Assembly (NCBI GenBank): GCA_021741285.1 | Contig: JAIOYD010000062.1 | Coordinates: 1-7,901, forward strand | DNA from: Rickettsiaceae bacterium | Lineage (GTDB): Bacteria > Pseudomonadota > Alphaproteobacteria > Rickettsiales > Rickettsiaceae | Length of the DNA: 7,901 bases | Direction of reading: 5' to 3' | Shown: positions 1-6,487 of the stretch, in pieces | How positions within the stretch are numbered: position 1 is the stretch's first letter | How the letters are laid out: each line of letters starts with the position of its first letter | Translations under genes and position numbers: made by a program | The notes under the pieces: model-generated | The model's input: only the letters and a program-made list of their open reading frames with translations | Told to the model about the DNA's origin: nothing | Database searches by the model: none

Positions 1-35
1 TTTTTGTTGCCGATTGTTGGCTATTCCCTTCCTCT

Positions 36-557
36 ATGAATTTTATTACCCTCTTCCTTAAATCTATACTATATGCTTGCATTTTTTGCTTTATACTATC
101 ACATATTCTACGCTATCTCAAGTTGATTTACTATAATATAAATTCTTCCTCAGTGATACTAACTCATGATTTTCTTACTCCTTTGGGAATAAGATTTAAA
201 AATGAATTAATTTTATCTAAAGTTATTGCATTAACAATAGGGGGAGTTGCTCTATTTTTAGCATCATTAGATTATTACTTACTCTCTCTAGTTTTTATGA
301 CGCAAAGCTATAACTTAATGGCTATCCCCTTCATGTTAGCTATTTTAGGCTTTCGTACCACAGAAAAAGCAGTTTTGATAGGTATTGCAGCTCATTTTAT
401 TTGCGTACCAATTTGGCGTCAATTTTTTATGGACAGTACTGGTATCGATAGTCTTGTACCTGGATGGTTTACTAATGCAATATTTTGTATTGGAAGTCAT
501 TACTTATTGAAACAGCCGGGAGGTTGGTTTCCAAAGAAAAAGGACATCTTGTGTTGA
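36..557 (+). pseudogene. Truncated sodium:solute symporter (SSS family), C-terminal remnant
   Basis: From Asn36 to Trp164 (nt 141-527) this 173-aa reading frame matches the C-terminal third of the complete SSS symporter at 808-2208. My manual alignment gives 89 identities in about 129 columns, including the shared segments LLSLVFMTQSYNL, AILGFRTTEK, IWRQFFM and GSHYLLKQPGGW. The first 35 residues do not match the intact copy, and the frame lacks the whole N-terminal two thirds of the family, including the sodium-site helices. It therefore cannot be a working transporter. The part from 141 onward is free of stops, so the truncation may be recent or the peptide may still be translated. The TTG start and kinase gene that follow the intact copy are missing here: after GGGAGGTTGG the sequence diverges and ends in a short KKKDILC tail. 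The ATG at 36 is simply the first start in frame and has no clear ribosome binding site. Confidence 0.75.
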
Positions 558-587
558 TATATTAAAGGTTTTGTTTGCTTATTATTC

Positions 588-624
588 AAGCTTCCAAAGG
601 GTTGCGTACCCTGGAAATATGCTT
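588..624 (+). other. Potential RNA hairpin after the truncated symporter
   Basis: The two arms pair as AAGC (588-591), TTCCA (592-596) and GGGT (599-602) with ACCC (608-611), TGGAA (612-616) and GCTT (621-624). The loop is TGCGT and there are small bulges (AA on one side, ATAT on the other). No T-tract follows directly; the nearest T-rich stretch starts about 12 bases later. It could end transcription of the symporter remnant or be a structured leftover of the lost downstream gene. The rest of the 558-801 spacer shows nothing else I can name apart from the possible promoter at 744-771. Confidence 0.35.
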
Positions 625-743
625 ACTTCAACATAATTTTTATCTCAAATCTTTATTTTTGTGCTTTAACTTTAAATGTACTTTTAAACTATAAACGATA
701 GTTATAGCTTATTAAATTTTTTACAAAATTCTAAATAAAATTA

Positions 744-771
744 TTGTTTACTTATTATTTTCTAGTAGTAT
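744..771 (+). promoter_or_regulatory. Possible weak promoter of the symporter-kinase operon
   Basis: TTGTTT (744-749) and TAGTAT (766-771) stand 16 bases apart and resemble sigma-70 boxes only loosely (3 of 6 and 4 of 6 matches). They lie 36 bases before the symporter ATG. Two AGTAGTA direct repeats (764-770 and 774-780) overlap and follow the -10 candidate. In DNA this rich in A and T such matches arise easily by chance. Confidence 0.22.
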
Positions 772-807
772 CAAGTAGTAAAGAAAAAAATCAATCTAGA
801 GTTGACT

Positions 808-2208
808 ATGAATTTTGATGTAGATATTGCCATTTTTGTGGGATATTTAATAGTAAATGTTGGTTTTGGTTTGTATTGGGGAAGAAATAATAAAACCATA
901 GAAGACTATGCATTGGGGGGTAGAAATTTCAGTACTGGTACTCTTGTTTCCACGATAATGGCTGGTTGGCTTGGCGGGGATTACCTGTTTATTACTTTAG
1001 CTCAAGTTTACACCACTGGTTTGCATTATGCTATCGGATGTTTGGGAATGGCATTCGGTTTGTTCTTGGTTGCGTATGTGTTTGTTCCAAGAATGGGAGA
1101 GTTTTTAGGTAATATATCTGTAGCGGAGGCTATGGGTAATTTATATGGGAAACGTGTAAGGATGATATCTGCTATTTGTGGGTCAATAGTTGCTGCAGGG
1201 TTTTTGGCATTACAATTCAAGGTTTTTGCCAGTATTTTTAGATCTTATTTAGGAATATCAAATGACTATACAATTTATTTAGCTGGGTTTATAGTGATAG
1301 CTTATTCAGCTTTTGGTGGGATTAGATCAATTGCCTTTACCGATGTAATACAATTCTTTACATTCGGTGTTTTAATACCAGTGCTTAGTATTATTATTTG
1401 GCATGAATATACTAATATTAACGGCTTTGATTTTACAGCAGCTACCAGTAATCCAATGTTTGATTATAAAGAATTTATAGGACTCTCAAATCCACAATTT
1501 TGGTCTCTGATATTCTTGTTTGTTCTATTTGCAACTCCTGGTTTTGATCCAACCCTTTTCCAACGAATAAGTATAGGGCGTTCTGTAAAACAAGTTAAAA
1601 ATGCCTTCACTATTTCTTCCATATTATTGCTATTAATTTTATGTGGTATGTCCTGGATTGGATTCTTACTCTTTAATGTTGATCCTAATTTGGAACCAGA
1701 AAGTTTAGTTCACTACATAATAGACAATTATTCTCATGTTGGGCTTAAAGGTTTTATATTGGTGGGAATTGGTGCTATGTGTATGTCTAATGGAGATGCT
1801 AATTTAAATTCTGCTTCAGTAGTGATAACTCATGATTTTTTAAAACTTTTAAATATTAAATTTAAAAGTGAGCTAGCTTTTACCAGAATTATTGCTTTAA
1901 TTATTGGTGGGGGTGCTATATTTCTAGCTTCCATGGACTATGATTTGCTTTCTTTAGTGTTCATGACACAAAGTTATAATCTAGTGGTTGTGCCATTAAT
2001 TATGGCTATTTTAGGATTCCGCACCACAGAAAAGGTGGTGTTAATAGCCATGGCGGCAAATTTTATTTGTGTACTAATTTGGCGTCAATTTTTTATGTAT
2101 ACAGGTATAGATAGTATGGTGCCCGGAGATATTGCGAGTCTAGTATTTTTGGTAGGAAGTCATTACTTATTGAAACAACCAGGAGGTTGGATTGCAAAAA
2201 GGAAATAA
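808..2208 (+). CDS. Sodium:solute symporter (SSS/PutP family), paired with a histidine kinase
   Basis: This 466-aa, strongly hydrophobic protein fits the 13-helix SSS family, which couples import of amino acids, sugars or organic acids to sodium. Residue numbers count from the ATG at 808. It begins with the family pattern YALGGRNF (about 34-41) followed by WLGGDYLF in helix 2, carries the SSS signature FGGIRSIAFTDVIQ (169-182), and has MSNGDANLNSAS (326-337) in the TM8-like helix. The last motif corresponds to MSTLSCQ of E. coli PutP, and Asn328 sits where PutP has its sodium-ligand Thr. I chose ATG 808 because AGAG at 798-801 precedes it by 6 bases; a TTG at 802 would add two residues. The gene overlaps the kinase by 17 bases, which suggests translational coupling and a joint sensory role. 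The substrate cannot be read from the sequence; proline is only one possibility. Confidence 0.88.
   Translation: MNFDVDIAIFVGYLIVNVGFGLYWGRNNKTIEDYALGGRNFSTGTLVSTIMAGWLGGDYLFITLAQVYTTGLHYAIGCLGMAFGLFLVAYVFVPRMGEFLGNISVAEAMGNLYGKRVRMISAICGSIVAAGFLALQFKVFASIFRSYLGISNDYTIYLAGFIVIAYSAFGGIRSIAFTDVIQFFTFGVLIPVLSIIIWHEYTNINGFDFTAATSNPMFDYKEFIGLSNPQFWSLIFLFVLFATPGFDPTLFQRISIGRSVKQVKNAFTISSILLLLILCGMSWIGFLLFNVDPNLEPESLVHYIIDNYSHVGLKGFILVGIGAMCMSNGDANLNSASVVITHDFLKLLNIKFKSELAFTRIIALIIGGGAIFLASMDYDLLSLVFMTQSYNLVVVPLIMAILGFRTTEKVVLIAMAANFICVLIWRQFFMYTGIDSMVPGDIASLVFLVGSHYLLKQPGGWIAKRK
2181..2194 (+). promoter_or_regulatory. Shine-Dalgarno and TTG start of the kinase, inside the symporter gene
   Basis: AGGAGG at 2181-2186 is a perfect anti-16S match and stands 5 bases before TTG at 2192. 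It lies within the symporter codons for Pro-Gly-Gly-Trp, 14 bases before the symporter stop. The kinase frame has no ATG until residue 47, inside the first membrane helix, so this TTG is the most credible start. The arrangement favours reinitiation by ribosomes finishing the symporter. Confidence 0.7.
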
Positions 2209-3535
2209 ATCTTATATTGAATCGATTAGAAATTTTAGTTTTTCAACTTTTTTTAAAAACAATTCGCCAAAAGAGGAGTTAGCTTATACTGGTTTTGGTA
2301 TTTTTTGTATCATATCCACCATTTGCACCATGTATTACATGTCAGCAGTACCTGTATGGAGAGAGAAGAAATCATTATTATATATTTATGAAAGCATGCT
2401 TATGTTTTCCGTATTTTTTATTACTCATCCAATTTGGCCAGCTCCCTTAAAAAAGGAAATTATTATACAAATTGTTTGGAATATAGGAGTGTTCTATTTG
2501 TTAGTAATTTGTAGCAGTTTTTTTGTTATGCTAAGCAATTTTGGTTCTATGGAAGTTGTCGTATTTACGGTCAACCTAATAGTAGTAGCAATTTTGACCA
2601 GGTGGAAGATTGCGGTTGGAATGATTGTAGTAGGGGTGTATCTAGGCACTCAATTTTACAAGTATTATACTGGCGTTAGTGTGGAAAACCTTAACCTCAG
2701 GTTAGAATCTAGCTCATTCATCCTATACGCTCTGCTATTGATTGGCACTGCAATAGTTATCTTTCTCAAACCTAAGCAAAAGAGAGAGGAACTAACAGAA
2801 GAGAAGGTTGGCCATCTAGGAGAAAGAATAAGTGACCGAGAACGGGTGCTAGAGAGGGCTCTAGCATCAAAAGAGGAATTTATTCGCAATATAACTCATG
2901 AGTTTCATGCCCCGCAAACTGGCATAAGAAGTATGGCTGAGGTGTTATTTGAAAGCTATTACAAGCTTACTGATGAGCAACGTTTGAGCGCAGCTGAGAC
3001 TATTTTTAAGAGCTCTATAAGACTTGGTACTTACTATGATAATCTTATTGATTTGGCTAAAATATCAGCTGTAGATTATGAATTAACAATAGCTGTAGTA
3101 GCTATAAGTGATTTGCTCCATAAACGTATTGAGCTTTGTAAAAAACTATATGTAGAAGATGAGGATAGAACATTTATTGTTGATATAGAGGAAGGACTAG
3201 TATCGATGTGTGATAAATATTATATATGCCAGACCTTCGACAATTTAATTATCAATGCTATTTTTTACTGTAAAAAGAGCTGTATAAATATAAGCTTAAA
3301 AAAAGTGAACCAAGGCATAGAGTTTACTATTATTGATGAAGGTATAGGTATACCAAAAGAAGATATATATAATATTTTTAAGCCTTTTACTGTTAGTTCT
3401 AGAACTAAGACTGCAGCGGGTGGTAGGGGTATCGGGCTTTCTCTATGTGAGCAAGTAGTTAAGTTACATAACGGTACAATTAAAGCTGAAAGTAATGGAA
3501 AAAATAGGACGCTATTTAAATTTACTTTGCCGTAA
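2192..3535 (+). CDS. Six-helix membrane sensor histidine kinase
   Basis: The 447-aa protein has about six membrane segments (roughly residues 30-52, 62-83, 89-114, 120-135, 138-157 and 174-193), then a charged, probably coiled-coil linker (196-232), a dimerisation/phosphoacceptor helix with His236 in THEFHAPQTGI, and an ATPase domain. The ATPase shows an N-box (Asn351, Asn355 in FDNLIINA), a G1 box (DEGIGIP, 382-388) and a G2 box (GGRGIGLSL, 410-418), so catalysis should be intact. It would autophosphorylate at the inner membrane and pass phosphate to a separate response regulator, because no receiver domain is attached and none is encoded nearby. The six-helix input resembles the layout of quorum sensors CqsS and LqsS, while the coupling to an SSS carrier resembles CbrA cut in two. 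The H-box departs from the usual HExRTPLT: it has Phe-His before Ala-Pro and Gln where Leu is normal. Signal and target are unknown. Confidence 0.87.
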   Translation: MQKGNKSYIESIRNFSFSTFFKNNSPKEELAYTGFGIFCIISTICTMYYMSAVPVWREKKSLLYIYESMLMFSVFFITHPIWPAPLKKEIIIQIVWNIGVFYLLVICSSFFVMLSNFGSMEVVVFTVNLIVVAILTRWKIAVGMIVVGVYLGTQFYKYYTGVSVENLNLRLESSSFILYALLLIGTAIVIFLKPKQKREELTEEKVGHLGERISDRERVLERALASKEEFIRNITHEFHAPQTGIRSMAEVLFESYYKLTDEQRLSAAETIFKSSIRLGTYYDNLIDLAKISAVDYELTIAVVAISDLLHKRIELCKKLYVEDEDRTFIVDIEEGLVSMCDKYYICQTFDNLIINAIFYCKKSCINISLKKVNQGIEFTIIDEGIGIPKEDIYNIFKPFTVSSRTKTAAGGRGIGLSLCEQVVKLHNGTIKAESNGKNRTLFKFTLP

Positions 3536-3583
3536 AGATAAATTTAGGGCGGAATAGAACTTCTTTAAATTTATATAATGTGA

Positions 3584-3642
3584 GTATTGGCTTTTCACTG
3601 CTGGCCAAAAATACTTCAATAATTGCCTGAGTGACCCAATAC
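3584..3642 (+). other. Two-step inverted repeat, potential RNA stem
   Basis: GTATTGG (3584-3590) pairs with CCAATAC (3636-3642), and inside it TCACT (3595-3599) pairs with AGTGA (3630-3634), leaving a bulge of CTTT against C. A competing smaller hairpin can form from GTATTGGC and GCCAAAAATAC (3584-3613). The 301-base stretch 3536-3836 holds no gene on either strand that I can support. It contains this element, the hairpin at 3655-3674 and an AT-rich 9-bp inverted repeat (3538-3546 with 3566-3574). Function unknown; it may be the 3' end of the kinase mRNA or a remnant. Confidence 0.3.
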
Positions 3643-3654
3643 GGTGTGTAAAAC

Positions 3655-3674
3655 AACCTCAAGAAAGGGGTTTT
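3655..3674 (+). terminator. Possible terminator of the symporter-kinase operon
   Basis: AACCTC (3655-3660) pairs with GGGGTT (3667-3672), including one T-G pair, around the loop AAGAAA, and TTTT overlaps the end of the stem. The stem is short and the T-run only four long, so termination would be inefficient. It stands 120 bases after the kinase stop. Confidence 0.3.
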
Positions 3675-3836
3675 CAGCTTTCTAAGCTTTGTATCAAAAT
3701 AAGTTTAAAAACACGGATAGCTAGGTTATATATTGGTTAACAGTGTTCTAAGTATTTGACTGATTTTACAGATTTTGCTTGGTCCTTTAAGAGTTAGAGG
3801 ATAAGGTAAGATTAGTATTATAACAACAGCAATACC

Positions 3837-4472
3837 ATGACAACAGAAGCCTATCTAGCATTTCTTGCCGCTAACGTGTTACTTATCTATACTCCTGGTC
3901 CTACAGTTCTGTTGGTAGTTCATTATGCCCTAACGTATGGTAGGCAAGTTGGTAAATATACTATACCAGCAGTTTTGCTTGGTGATATTATAGCGGTTAA
4001 CTTCTCTCTATACATGCTTGCTTCGTTACTGAAGCTTTTCCCGAGCTCATTTTCTATATTAAAAATTATAGGAGGATTGTACATGATCATACTAGGAGTA
4101 AGTAATATATTATCACGAAAAAAATTTGCTAGTGACGAGAAAATTCATGTCATGCGTCCAAGTAAAAAAGTTTTTACCCACGTTATGCTCATTACTGCAT
4201 TTAACCCCAAAACTATTATTTTTTTGTTAGCATTTTTACCGCAATTTTTAAACCCAAATGGAAATATTTTTAGCCAAACATTACTTATGGGGGTAAGTTT
4301 TATTATTCTTGGTTTAACTGGTTCTTCTTTTTATACGCTGGCAGCGGGTAAAATTCATCGCTTGGTGAATACCCCCCCCCCGTGCTCAAAAAATAGTCCA
4401 CCTTATCTCTGGGCCTATTCTCTGTACCATAGGTGTCAGTACAATTCTTCTTTAGGTATTTTAGCTGCATAA
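3837..4472 (+). CDS. LysE/RhtB family exporter with frameshifted C-terminus
   Basis: The N-terminal 178 residues are a typical LysE/RhtB exporter of small molecules such as amino acids: PGPTVLLVV (20-28) in helix 1, a conserved Gly-Asp after helix 2, GGLYMIILG in helix 3, and TAFNPKTIIFLLAFLPQF (helix 4) with the family's Asn-Pro-Lys. At a run of ten C (4372-4381) the frame slips. As written, the protein continues with a polar, non-family tail (CSKNSPPYLW...) to 211 aa. Removing one C restores RAQKIVHLISGPILCTIG, a normal last helix, with a stop at 4453-4455 and 205 aa, the usual family length. The gene is therefore phase-variable, newly inactivated, or carries a sequencing error. No Shine-Dalgarno is visible before ATG 3837. 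It has no close operon partner, and its substrate is unknown. Confidence 0.8.
   Translation: MTTEAYLAFLAANVLLIYTPGPTVLLVVHYALTYGRQVGKYTIPAVLLGDIIAVNFSLYMLASLLKLFPSSFSILKIIGGLYMIILGVSNILSRKKFASDEKIHVMRPSKKVFTHVMLITAFNPKTIIFLLAFLPQFLNPNGNIFSQTLLMGVSFIILGLTGSSFYTLAAGKIHRLVNTPPPCSKNSPPYLWAYSLYHRCQYNSSLGILAA
4372..4381 (+). repeat. Homopolymer tract of ten C
   Basis: Ten consecutive C residues lie inside the exporter gene, in an AT-rich region where such runs are rare. Nine C restore the family C-terminus and ten destroy it, so the tract length decides the reading frame. Such tracts slip during replication and are also prone to sequencing error. Confidence 0.9.
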
Positions 4473-4505
4473 TAAATTAAAAGTTAGTTCCAAAAAAATT
4501 ACTCC

Positions 4506-4533
4506 TTGAAACATAGAGAGATCATAATATTAT
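4506..4533 (+). promoter_or_regulatory. Probable sigma-70 promoter of the proP-queH-truB-rpsO operon
   Basis: TTGAAA (4506-4511) and TATTAT (4528-4533) each match the consensus at 5 of 6 positions, with a 16-base spacer. This is the best promoter-like pair I saw in the window. Transcription would start near 4540, about 40 bases before the carrier's ATG. A perfect palindrome begins at the last base of the -35 box and covers the spacer and the -10 box. Confidence 0.5.
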
Positions 4534-4546
4534 GATCTCTCTATGT
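4511..4546. repeat. Perfect 36-bp palindrome over the promoter
   Basis: The half-site ACATAGAGAGATCATAAT (4511-4528) is followed at once by its exact reverse complement (4529-4546), with no spacer and no mismatch. It contains GATC twice and spans the promoter spacer and -10 box. No T-run follows on either strand, so it does not look like an intrinsic terminator. A dimeric or tetrameric repressor site, or a leader hairpin, are the likely readings. I do not recognise it as a known rickettsial palindromic element. Confidence 0.85.
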
Positions 4547-4581
4547 AAGGGATAGATGTAATTAAAAAACTGGGGTGGTTA

Positions 4582-5844
4582 ATGAAAAAAGTTGTAATTT
4601 CTGGCATGATCGGAAATGCTCTTGAATGGTATGATTATGCGCTATACGCGCAATTTGCCTACATTATTGGGTTAAAATTTTTCCCTAAAACTGAGTTTGT
4701 CGAGATACTTACTTTTGCAGTGTTTGCTGCTGGGTTTGTGGTGCGGCCGTTGGGAGGTATCATTTTTGGCCAAATAGGTGATAGGTTGGGCAGAAGAATG
4801 GCCCTAGTAATAGGAATTTTGCTTATGGCAGTTCCTACTGCAGGTATAGGGTTATTGCCATCTTATGAGGCTATAGGACTAGCGGCCCCTATAATTCTTG
4901 TAATTATTAGACTGCTTCAGGGATTTTCTCTCGGGGGAGAGTTTAGCGGTTGTATTGCCTATATAGTTGAGCATTCTCCGGCAGATAAAAGAGGTTTGGC
5001 TGGTAGTGCTGCTTTCGTTAGTATGTGCTTAGGAATGCTTCTGGGCCTTATAGTTGCGCAAGGTTTTACATATTTTTTGTCAGAAGAAAGTTTATTATCT
5101 TGGGGCTGGAGAATACCATTTATTGCTGGTTTATTTATAGGTTTTGTTGGTTTGTACATCAGGTCTCACCTAGCAGAAAGTCCCTTATACCAAGCTGCAA
5201 AAGCTCAAGGGATGCTTTCTCGCACTCCTCTTAGAGAGACTCTTTGTAAATATTGGAGAGAGGTGTTAATTGCCATGGCAGTTTACATCAATGTTACGGC
5301 ACCCTTTTATACAACTACGGTATTCATTAAAAATTATATGGACACACTAGGGTATGAGAAAAATCAAAGTATCATAACGTGTGCATTAATTTTGGTTAGT
5401 ATGAGTATAATGTTTCCTCTTTCTGCTTATTTGTCAGATAAAATCGGTAGGAAGCCAGTGATAGTATGGGCAAGCGTTGTTCTGGTAATATCAATATACC
5501 CTATATTTTTGGCTCTGCACTCGATGAATTATGTAGTCGCCGTATTGTCACAAATTATTTTTGCTGGTATAGTTGGGGTCTATATGGGTCCTGTGCCAAC
5601 ACTTCTTGTGGAGTTGTTTCCAACTAGAGTCAGATTTACAGGTGTGGCCATTTCCTATAATTTAAGTGCGGCTATTTTTGGTGGTACAGCTCCGATGGTA
5701 GGAGCGTTTTTGCACAAATATACTGGTCAACAAATTTCTCTAGCTTACTACTTAACTGGTCTAGCGTTATTTTGTTTATGCACGCTGTATTTTTATAAAG
5801 AAACATACAGGAACAATTTATCTGATGATATAATACATGAATGA
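4582..5844 (+). CDS. ProP-like MFS transporter (metabolite:proton symporter family)
   Basis: The 420-aa protein is a 12-helix major facilitator of the metabolite-H+ symporter group that includes E. coli ProP (proline/betaine) and KgtP. Diagnostic features are [15 protein letters not shown] in helix 1 (12-26), the loop 2-3 motif [10 protein letters not shown] (63-72), [14 protein letters not shown] (110-123), WGWRIPF (174-180), AESPLYQ (198-204) and the second-half repeat LSDKIGRK (284-291). It lacks the long C-terminal coiled coil of E. coli ProP, so osmotic control of that kind is unlikely. Rickettsia-like genomes carry many such carriers with unproven substrates, so uptake of a host osmolyte or acid is inference. 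GGGGTGG (4572-4578) stands 3 bases before ATG 4582. The gene overlaps queH by 8 bases and is the first gene of the operon. Confidence 0.88.
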   Translation: MKKVVISGMIGNALEWYDYALYAQFAYIIGLKFFPKTEFVEILTFAVFAAGFVVRPLGGIIFGQIGDRLGRRMALVIGILLMAVPTAGIGLLPSYEAIGLAAPIILVIIRLLQGFSLGGEFSGCIAYIVEHSPADKRGLAGSAAFVSMCLGMLLGLIVAQGFTYFLSEESLLSWGWRIPFIAGLFIGFVGLYIRSHLAESPLYQAAKAQGMLSRTPLRETLCKYWREVLIAMAVYINVTAPFYTTTVFIKNYMDTLGYEKNQSIITCALILVSMSIMFPLSAYLSDKIGRKPVIVWASVVLVISIYPIFLALHSMNYVVAVLSQIIFAGIVGVYMGPVPTLLVELFPTRVRFTGVAISYNLSAAIFGGTAPMVGAFLHKYTGQQISLAYYLTGLALFCLCTLYFYKETYRNNLSDDIIHE

Positions 5845-6487
5845 TACATTATTTGAGGTCCCACATGGCCAAACAAAAGTGCTGATGCATTCTTGTTGTG
5901 CTCCATGTTCTGGGCCTCTAATTGAAAAAATGGCTGAGTCTGGAATAGATCTTACCATATTTTTTTATAATCCTAATATTCACCCTAAAAAGGAATATGA
6001 AATTCGTAAGAAGGAAAATATTCGTTTTGCAGAGAAGTTAGGATTGGCCTTCATAGATGCGGATTATGACGTACAAAATTGGTTTTCCAGAGCTAAAGGA
6101 ATGGAGAAAGAGCCAGAAAGAGGTAGGCGGTGCACTATGTGCTTTGACATGAGATTTGAGAGAACGGCGCTTTATGCTCATGAGCATGATTTTAAAGTAA
6201 TTACTAGTTCTCTTGGTATATCCAGATGGAAGAATATGGAGCAAATTAACGATAGCGGTATTCGCTCAGCTTCTCATTATCCCGGTATTACTTACTGGAC
6301 ATATAATTGGAGAAAAGATGGCGGTGGGGCGAGGATGTATGAACTTGCAAAAGAAGAAGAATTTTATAAACAAGAATATTGTGGGTGCATTTATTCTCTT
6401 CGGGATACAAATAATTGGCGCAAACAAAATAATCGTCAAGAAATTGCTATTGGTGAAGAGTTCTATACTGTTTCTGATTGCAAATGA
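5837..6487 (+). CDS. queH: Epoxyqueuosine reductase QueH
   Basis: QueH (DUF208) carries out the last step of queuosine synthesis, reducing epoxyqueuosine to queuosine at the wobble base of tRNAs with GUN anticodons (Asp, Asn, His, Tyr). It is unrelated to the cobalamin enzyme QueG. The 216-aa protein shows the family pattern: HSCCAPC (Cys20, Cys21, Cys24), [17 protein letters not shown] (42-58), [14 protein letters not shown] (Cys99, Cys102), and YCGC near the end (Cys182, Cys184). These cysteines serve the iron-sulfur cluster and redox chemistry in the family. The length is normal. ATG 5837 overlaps the carrier gene by 8 bases and has no clear Shine-Dalgarno, so translation is probably coupled; the stop overlaps the truB start. 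No other queuosine gene lies in the window. Confidence 0.93.
   Translation: MNDTLFEVPHGQTKVLMHSCCAPCSGPLIEKMAESGIDLTIFFYNPNIHPKKEYEIRKKENIRFAEKLGLAFIDADYDVQNWFSRAKGMEKEPERGRRCTMCFDMRFERTALYAHEHDFKVITSSLGISRWKNMEQINDSGIRSASHYPGITYWTYNWRKDGGGARMYELAKEEEFYKQEYCGCIYSLRDTNNWRKQNNRQEIAIGEEFYTVSDCK

Noticed and set aside
1..140. Remnant of a second, unrelated membrane protein gene
   Set aside because: Frame 1 reads a hydrophobic peptide with stops, but too short and broken to assign.
2665..2889. Minus-strand open frame inside the kinase gene
   Set aside because: Antisense to a well-supported kinase, with biased composition and no visible motif.
3756..3821. Promoter for the LysE-type gene (TTGACT at 3756, TATTAT at 3816)
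   Set aside because: The two boxes are 54 bases apart and neither has a partner at proper spacing.
4511..4546. Intrinsic terminator of the LysE-type gene
   Set aside because: The stem is perfect, but no T-run follows on either strand and the sequence overlaps a good promoter, so I list it as a palindrome instead.
5025..5234. Plus-strand open frame within the carrier gene
   Set aside because: Alternative frame of a clear MFS protein; no independent start signal.
6478..6483. TTG start for truB
   Set aside because: The ATG at 6484 forms an ATGA overlap with the queH stop and gives the family N-terminus; the TTG adds only two residues.
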